From Enoplolaimus lenunculus (lineage: Eukaryota; Nematoda; Enoplea; Enoplida; Thoracostomopsidae), in the NCBI GenBank assembly GCA_030248215.1, contig JASANG010000109.1, positions 1-64,000 of the forward strand: a stretch of 64,000 bases of DNA, written 5' to 3'. The position numbers and the translations under genes were made by a program. The notes under the pieces were generated by a model. That model was not told the DNA's origin. It did no database searches and saw only the letters and a program-made list of their open reading frames with translations. Positions 57,478-64,000 of this stretch are shown in pieces (position 1 is the first letter of the stretch; every line of letters starts with the position of its first letter).

Positions 57478-58540
57478 TTGTCACCTACGGTTTAATATAA
57501 TAATTAAATTAATTTTTGTCACCTACGGTTTAATATAATAATTAAATTAATTTTTGTCACCTACGGTTTAATATAATAATTAAATTAATTTTTGTCACCT
57601 ACGGTTTAATATAATAATTAAATTAATTTTTGTCACCTACGGTTTAATATAATAATTAAATTAATTTTTGTCACCTACGGCTTAATATAATATTAAATTA
57701 ATTTTTGTCACCTACGGTTTAATACTAAAAATAAATTAATTTTTGTCACCTACGGTTTAATATAATAATAATAATTAAATTAATTTTTGTCACCTACGGT
57801 TTAATATAATAATTAAATTAATTTTTGTCACCTACGGTTTAATATAATAATTAAATTAATTTTTGTCACCTACGGTTTAATATAATAATTAAATTAATTT
57901 TTGTCACCTACGGTTTAATATAATAATTAAATTAATTTTTGTCACCTACGGTTTAATATAATAATTAAATTAATTTTTGTCACCTACGGTTTAATATAAT
58001 AAATTAATTTTTGTCACCTACGGTTTAATATAATAAATTAATTTTTGTCACCTACGGTTTAATATAATAAATTAATTTTTGTCACCTACGGTTTAATATA
58101 ATAATTAAATTAATTTTTGTCACCTACGGTTTAATATAATAAATTAATTTTTGTCACCTACGGTTTAATATAATAATTAAATTAATTTTTGTCACCTACG
58201 GTTTAATATAATAAATTAATTTTTGTCACCTACGGTTTAATATAATAATTAAATTAATTTTTGTCACCTACGGTTTAATATAATAAATTAATTTTTGTCA
58301 CCTACGGTTTAATATAATAATTAAATTAATTTTTGTCACCTACGGTTTAATATAATAAATTAATTTTTGTCACCTACGGTTTAATATAATAATTAAATTA
58401 ATTTTTGTCACCTACGGTTTAATATAATGATTAAATTAATTTTTCTCACCTACGGTTTAATATAATAATTAAATTAATTTTTGTCACCTACGGTTTAATA
58501 TAATGATTAAATTAATTTTTGTCACCTACGGTTTAATATA
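57478..58540. repeat. 38-bp satellite, main array (about 29 copies)
   Basis: Units carry TTAATTTTTGTCACCTACGG then TTTAATATAAT; 38-bp and shorter (about 31-34 bp) units alternate in the distal half. Confidence 0.95.
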
Positions 58541-59479
58541 ACTAGGTAAAAATGCCTCTAGAAGGGACAGATTGTGATATGTCTCGCTTGAAGCATGTAA
58601 AAGAGTTTAAACCAGGGTTAGTTAGACCATAGATCAGTAGGTAATGCTTATAATATTAGCTCCATAACTTCTATGAAAATAGTTGTCATCTATATCTTTG
58701 ACGGCTGTCTTTCAGTGTTAACACGCTTGCGGTCAGTGAAACAAGAAACATATGGGCCCAGCGGACATCACCTATCAGCTTAATTTTAGCGCTTGTTGGG
58801 ATTTACAATGTCCACTTTATAAGTGATCTAATCTAACATTCTTCAATGGAAGAGGATATTTTTGAGTTTTAAAATATTTATGTTTCTAAAACTTGATTAG
58901 TAAATATTTCAATATTGCAAGATTACAAATTGCGTCTATTGATTATCGAATAAAAAATGTCACACATACGTGCTCGATGCTCGACTATTTTACGTATCTT
59001 TACCATGACAATTTGATGATGTGCAGTCGAGAAACTGTTCCAAATTGTGTTCTGTGCCGTGACATATTTAAGCTATTCATCTAGAAAATACCATTCAAAC
59101 GTTGCTAAATATTTCAAAGAACACGTTCTGCTGGCGCTCAATTGAGATAACTTTTAAAAAGCAACTGACTGTTATACGAAAGGCATGTTGAGAGTTGTAC
59201 TTTAGAACGCCTTGAAAACCCATAGTGTCGATTTATAGCTTAACAGATGAAAGTTCGTTGGGCCCATATGTTTCTTGTTTCACTGACCGCAAGCGTGTTA
59301 ACACTGAAAGACAGCCGTCAAAGATATAGATGACAACTATTTTCATAGAAGTTATGGAGCTAATATTATACGCATTATCTACTGATCTATGGTCTAACTA
59401 ACCCTGATTTAAACTCTTTTACATGCTTCAAGCGAAACATATCACAATGTGTCCCTTCTAGGGGCATTTTTACCTAGTT
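58541..59479. mobile_element. Long inverted-repeat element next to the satellite
   Basis: Arms 58541-58760 and 59257-59479 are inverted copies over about 220 bp with few mismatches, ending CTAGGTAAAAATGCC and GGCATTTTTACCTAG. The 500-bp centre is AT-rich; a 63-codon frame (58893-59084) shows no transposase motif. Confidence 0.88.
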
Positions 59480-59509
59480 TCTTTCTCTTACATGGGATAC
59501 GGTGAGGTT

Positions 59510-59625
59510 TTATGCTAAGACTACTCCTAAGCGTACGCCTAAGCCTAAACAAAATATGTCTAAAGCGTACACTGGCACCACTGCAATCCACCAAAAAGCA
59601 GCCTGTTCTAAGCTATAACGCATGG
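59510..59625. mobile_element. MITE family A, degenerate
   Basis: AAGACTACTCCTAAGCGTAC and the interior AATATGTCTAAAGCGTACAC follow family A; the ends have decayed. Confidence 0.4.
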
Positions 59626-59987
59626 GAGGTTATACAACATATAACTGTCTTAGTTAGCAATCACATAGAACACACATCGCAGGGACACGTAATCTATTGC
59701 ACGGTGTCATTAGCATCACACAATAATATCGACTAGCTATGGTAATTACATATTTGTAATACAATTTTTTCGAAAAATTACAAAAATCAAACTTTAAATA
59801 ACAACTTAAATGAGACGTTTAGCTGTCCAATTTGTGTATGGTGTCGAAACGGCTAATTAGGATATTCTATACGTAAGTTACCTCATTCAAGCTCTACTTT
59901 CCTGCAGAGAACATTCTGCAAAACTTTCAAAACGCGTGCATTCTAGATGCTTGAAACATATATTGTAAACATTAACGTGTTTCACTG

Positions 59988-60382
59988 ATAATTAAATTAA
60001 CTTTTGTCACCTACGGTTTAATATAATAATTAAATTAATTTTTGTCACCTACGGTTTAATATAACAAATTAATTTTTGTCACCTACGGTTTAATATAACA
60101 AATTAATTTTTGTCACCTACGGTTTAATATAATAATTAAATTAATTTTTGTCACCTACGGTTTAATATAATAAATTAATTTTTGTCACCTACGGTTTAAT
60201 ATAATAATTAAATTAATTTTTGTCACCTACGGTTTAATATAATAAATTAATTTTTGTCACCTACGGTTTAACATAACAAATTAATTTTTGTCACCTACGG
60301 TTTAATATAATAATTAAATTAATTTTTGTCACCTACGGTTTAATATAACAAATTAATTTTTGTCACCTACGGTTTAATAATT
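59988..60382. repeat. 38-bp satellite, second array (about 11 copies)
   Basis: Same unit and orientation as 57478-58540, again with alternating long and short units, separated from it by 1.45 kb. Confidence 0.95.
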
Positions 60383-60384
60383 TT

Positions 60385-62040
60385 ACTTTCCCGTGACAGT
60401 GATCAACTAAACTACTATACGCCTGGCTTGTTGCAAAACAATATTATTACCGTTCTTCTACCCTCAGGGATGTTTCATTATATTATCGTTGCGGGTGAAA
60501 TTTCGTAATGTTTCTCATTAATATATTTGCATAAACAAAAGGTATCCTGAGGCCCCCGTTCGCACACATTGTCATATGAACGGTTTCTCATGAGCCAAAC
60601 TTAACCGACAACGGAGACACAATTTGTCAATCACTCTGGAAAGCTTACTCCGGCACCCAGAGGCTTCGCCCCCCCCCCCCAAAATCGTGGCCCATGGAGA
60701 GCTGCCGCGTCTACCCACTCCATCAAAATTCTAAACCACACAGAAACCTATTGAGATAGATTAAATTTTAGTTCTATGAGCAATTCAAAATACTCATAGC
60801 TACACCTGCGCGTGCTGAAACGCAATTCCGTGCACTCCCCAGTATAATATATGTAATATGTATGTACAAGTAACAGTTGTACCACGACTCTGCGTTCTTC
60901 CGAGATATGAACGTACACTGCTGTGATGCGTCAAGTGTGCGGCACGAGCCGAACAAAGTGAGGCGAGTACGTGCACGAGAGCATCGCTTTTTCGCTGTGC
61001 GAGTGAATAACGAATGAGTGCACGCACAAGTGTGGAACGAGTGCGATATCACGAGTTCGGCACGAGTGCGCTGTACGAGTTGTTGAGTCACGTGCACACC
61101 ATAAATACCGCACAATTCCTAATTTATTTAATTTCAGGTCAAATAGTACCATACGGGAGCCCTTAATACGAATTTTGCCACACAATTCCAATTCCAGTCA
61201 CACGTGTTTCACAGGAACCGGAAAAGAAATTTTGTATTTATACATTTAATGCATGCAACTGCAACAGTAACGTCATACAACACCATCCAGAACTTAAACC
61301 CGTTGCTCCAATCGAATGGTCTACGGTACCAATAGTCGTTTATAATTCAATTTAAAACGCCGTCGCTACCGTAATCTAACGACATTTTCGTCAAAGGTCG
61401 TTTTGGTGTCACCAGGTCGTGTAATTGGCATGAATTTTTCATGTTTGACAACGCCAATTGGGTTATAGAGTAAACTATTTGCTTGAGTTCGGCATCATAC
61501 GTGGTGTCATATATTCAGCAGACCAGAGGTGTAAGTGAATAAAGGTTTTTTACCCGCACTGCGCTTTACCCGCGGACATTGTATATTTTACACGCTGGTG
61601 TATACTCGCGCAAAATTCTGTTACCCGCCTTTACGTACCCTTATTTTTTCTTATTTTTTCTGAGTTCAATACAACTGTGCAATTTTACAGTGCACTGATG
61701 TTACTCGCTCGATTTACGTTACAAAAAGCTAAAAATTCAAGTTTTTTATGAACAATTTAGATGGGTAACAGGGTGGAATTGGATACCAAACAATGCCGGA
61801 GTCGGATAGGATGTCAGCCGGAGTCGGATAGGATGTGAGCCGGAGCCGGATGAATACTAGATTGCATTCAAATATCAGAACGTAACTAACAATACTTCCC
61901 TCCGTGGTCTAAGGTATCCACAGGGCTTACGTAACAAAGCTTAACATCTTAAGCCAACGAAATTTGAACACTGTAACAGCGACCCTATTCCACTATTCCA
62001 TGTTTTTGTAGCGTTGCGTTCAGTTGCAATATTTGTTTGG
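60385..62040. other. Intergenic, no assigned gene
   Basis: 60930-61090 is rich in CGAGTG/GCACGAG motifs and open on the minus strand in two frames. 61540-61640 contains TTACCCGC repeats, and 61790-61850 a short GCCGGAGTCGGATAGGATGT triplication. Confidence 0.35.
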
Positions 62041-62100
62041 ACCATGTTACTTTTAAGCGCATCCAGTTTTTCCTAACCTAAGTACATCAAATAAACGTGG
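62038..62100. mobile_element. MITE family B, 5' scrap
   Basis: GGACCATGTTACTTTTAAGC then a CCTAACCTAAG remnant. Confidence 0.45.
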
Positions 62101-62912
62101 CTTAGGATCAGAAAGGACACTCGGTCTAGGCAAGTCTCGGTATCTGACAAGTTTTGGTCTTGGCTTTTGGACCAGAAGTCGAGAATTCGACAAATGTATT
62201 TTGGCCTAGTGTTGAAGTAAGTGATGCCTGATTAATAAATAAATTTTCGCTGTGAATCTATGAATTTTCATAGTCACACAATAATTATAAGCAGATATTA
62301 AGGAAAAACACAAAAAAAACTACGAAAAACAAAAACAAAACTGCGGAAAAAGCATTAGAAATAATTTATTTTGATAAATTTAAGTTTTTCCCGTGGTGAC
62401 AAAAGATTATTTAATAAAGACTGCGAACGGACACTGTCACATGCAAACATTAAATTACCTCTATGACACAGTAAACTTGACAATGAATATAAAGCGGAAA
62501 AATGACCCACATCAACTGCAGTCGTTCAAATTTCTATTTAGTGATTTTAGATCGCAATATTTTCTGCTATTTTGTTACTCAAACGCATTTCGTCTGGGGA
62601 GAAGTTGTATCCCGAAGGAAACGTTTTGCCGGGGGTGAAATTGTTAAGTATATACCTTTGTATTTCGATGGCGACCCACACTAACGTAATAATTTCTGTG
62701 TACAACGCTGATGACAACACAGCGTTTGACTAAAGTAAACAAACAGTGTTTCCAATGCTTCACCCAATGCTTCACCGTAACTGTTTCAAACCTAACCATT
62801 CACTGCTGATTCGTTATCCTCCAAACCATCACATCACCACATTTATAACTGCTACGTGGCGTACCAGGGGCTTTTCCGTACCACCCAGCAACATCACTTT
62901 ATAACCAGATAA

Positions 62913-63227
62913 AAGTTGTCCCTTACAACGGTTCAGACTCTCCCAACCGACAACATCAACCAGCCAGATTGTGTGCCTCACAAAACTGGCTCCAACTGTT
63001 GCTCGTTCGCAACAATTGACAAACTTCCGTATGGTCATCAACACCACTCCTTGTCTGACACTCTTCAACACATCCCTGAAACATTTTACTATGACGACGG
63101 CCTGAAAAACTTTTCTTTCTCTCTCTCTCACTCTCTCTCCTCGGCCCATTCTGTCCCTAATTTGTTCGGCAGTCTGGGTTTAATGGCTCCCAATAAAAGA
63201 TTACTCAAACCAAAATTATACCATTGA
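62913..63227 (+). CDS. Possible terminal exon of an unidentified plus-strand gene
   Basis: The frame is open for 104 codons and ends in MAPNKRLLKPKLYH, stop. AATAAA hexamers lie at about 63192 and 63236, the second a few bases after the stop. The protein is rich in S, H, Q and N, with a serine/leucine run encoded by a CT-rich tract near 63115-63140. A plausible acceptor (TTATAACCAG) lies just upstream at about 62909. No family is recognised, and a second frame is also largely open here, so this is weak. Confidence 0.22.
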   Translation, partial: KLSLTTVQTLPTDNINQPDCVPHKTGSNCCSFATIDKLPYGHQHHSLSDTLQHIPETFYYDDGLKNFSFSLSHSLSSAHSVPNLFGSLGLMAPNKRLLKPKLYH

Positions 63228-63375
63228 GTTGTAAAAATAAAAACTTTTATTGTTGTGCTGTTGTGGTGTATTGTGGCACCCGAGCACTGACATTTATTGT
63301 TAATCTAGGTTTGAAAACGTCATGATTACAATCGGTCGTTTAGTTAATGTCACCTGCATATATTATGATCAAGCG

Positions 63376-63410
63376 GGCCCGTAGCCAAGTGGGGGGTGGC
63401 TCAGAACGAG
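63376..63410. mobile_element. MITE family F, 5' scrap
   Basis: GGGCCCGTAGCCAAG only; followed by ATCGGAATC-type sequence like that at 51.5 kb. Confidence 0.35.
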
Positions 63411-63962
63411 TTCTGATCCCGATTCTGATTGCACACTCAATCGGAATCAGAACTTTGAAATTATAAATTTTAATCCTACTTGTTGTGATACGTCGCATAA
63501 AATTCTGCATTATATATTTATTTATTAATTAATTTGCTTTCGATGAGTTAACGTATCAATAATTGATAGTTTAGCTTTTACAGAACCAAAAATCATCGCC
63601 AATTTGTTCACGCGATGTTTTTGGAAATTGTTGCCAGCCAGCAGACAATTTAAATCAATATTATATTTGTTAATACAATTTGATTTTGACAACGACCCCG
63701 TATGGCTCCGGCTGCGCTTCGCAACCTCTTGTCCCGGCCACCGGGACCAGGGCTCGCTCCCGTGACATCTCTAGCTTTATATTCAGTGTTAGAAAAATTC
63801 TAAACTGCGATGTGGGCAGCCGTTTGCTTTCTATAAAATAATTACTCACTTAAAAAACGCTAAAGTGTTTCAGTTGTTATACATTCGCCAAACCTGGTAA
63901 GAGCCAGCTTACTTAGAAAAAGCCCACCAACAGACAACTCTAAGCCAGCAGCCTATAAAAAC

Positions 63963-64000
63963 TGGCCAATGTAGAACAGGGCCGTAACAGTAGTATACAC
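63963..64000. mobile_element. MITE family A cut by the window edge
   Basis: GGCCAATGTAGAACAGGGCC then GTAACAGTAGTATACAC; the rest lies outside. Confidence 0.7.

Noticed and set aside
57478-60382. CRISPR-like regular repeat array
   Set aside because: Units are directly contiguous with no unique spacers, and the DNA is eukaryotic; it is a satellite.
60774-61191. Overlapping minus-strand ORFs of 75-113 codons
   Set aside because: Driven by a degenerate CGAGTG/GCACGAG repeat; no motif and several frames are open together.

Overview
The window is AT-rich animal nuclear DNA with small exons, GT-AG introns and short T-rich 3' splice sites. Four protein genes are recognisable. All lie on the minus strand and were rebuilt exon by exon from splice sites, phase and protein motifs: a Dp-type transcription factor (TFDP, 7739-13006), a calpain cysteine protease (20504-31655), a GUCD1-like protein (34757-42057) and the last two exons of the clamp-loader subunit RFC4 (45306-46537). 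No operon-like linkage is visible; the genes are 3-7.5 kb apart. The organism is a non-vertebrate metazoan that I cannot name. The telomere-like TTAGGC hexamers inside one repeat family are what nematode telomeres use, but the splice acceptors are more variable than the uniform nematode TTTTCAG. A tunicate or another invertebrate remains possible.

Most of the remaining DNA is non-autonomous mobile elements and satellites. I can separate several families by their multiple copies. A: elements with GGCCCATGTATAGAACAGGG ends and TTAGGC-rich interiors, about 20 copies. B: relatives with GGCCCATGTTACTTTA ends. C: near-perfect palindromes of about 200 bp, 10 copies. D and E: two elements that also occur as a compound. 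F: elements with CGTAGCCAGC ends. G: a pair of about 250-280 bp elements. L: CCGGAA-rich elements. There is also a SINE whose internal part resembles a tRNA-Gly(CCC). Several insertions are nested. No reverse transcriptase or transposase was seen.

Layout: 1-7.7 kb, satellite and MITEs with no convincing gene. 7.7-13 kb, TFDP. 13.45-17 kb, a foldback-type element whose inverted arms are made of about 40 copies of an 80-bp satellite. 17-20.5 kb, SINE and MITEs. 20.5-31.7 kb, calpain. 31.7-34.8 kb, nested MITEs. 34.8-42 kb, GUCD1. 42-45 kb, MITEs and one unassigned coding-like ORF. 45.3-47.1 kb, the RFC4 3' end with a minisatellite that starts at a splice acceptor. 47-64 kb, mostly repeats, including a 38-bp satellite interrupted by a large inverted-repeat element. 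The upstream exons of RFC4 were not found.

The four genes are housekeeping or signalling genes (cell-cycle transcription, regulated proteolysis, a conserved protein of uncertain role, DNA replication) and show no shared pathway. The most unusual structures are the satellite-armed foldback element, the splice-site-derived minisatellite, the compound and nested MITEs, and a duplicated exon border in TFDP.
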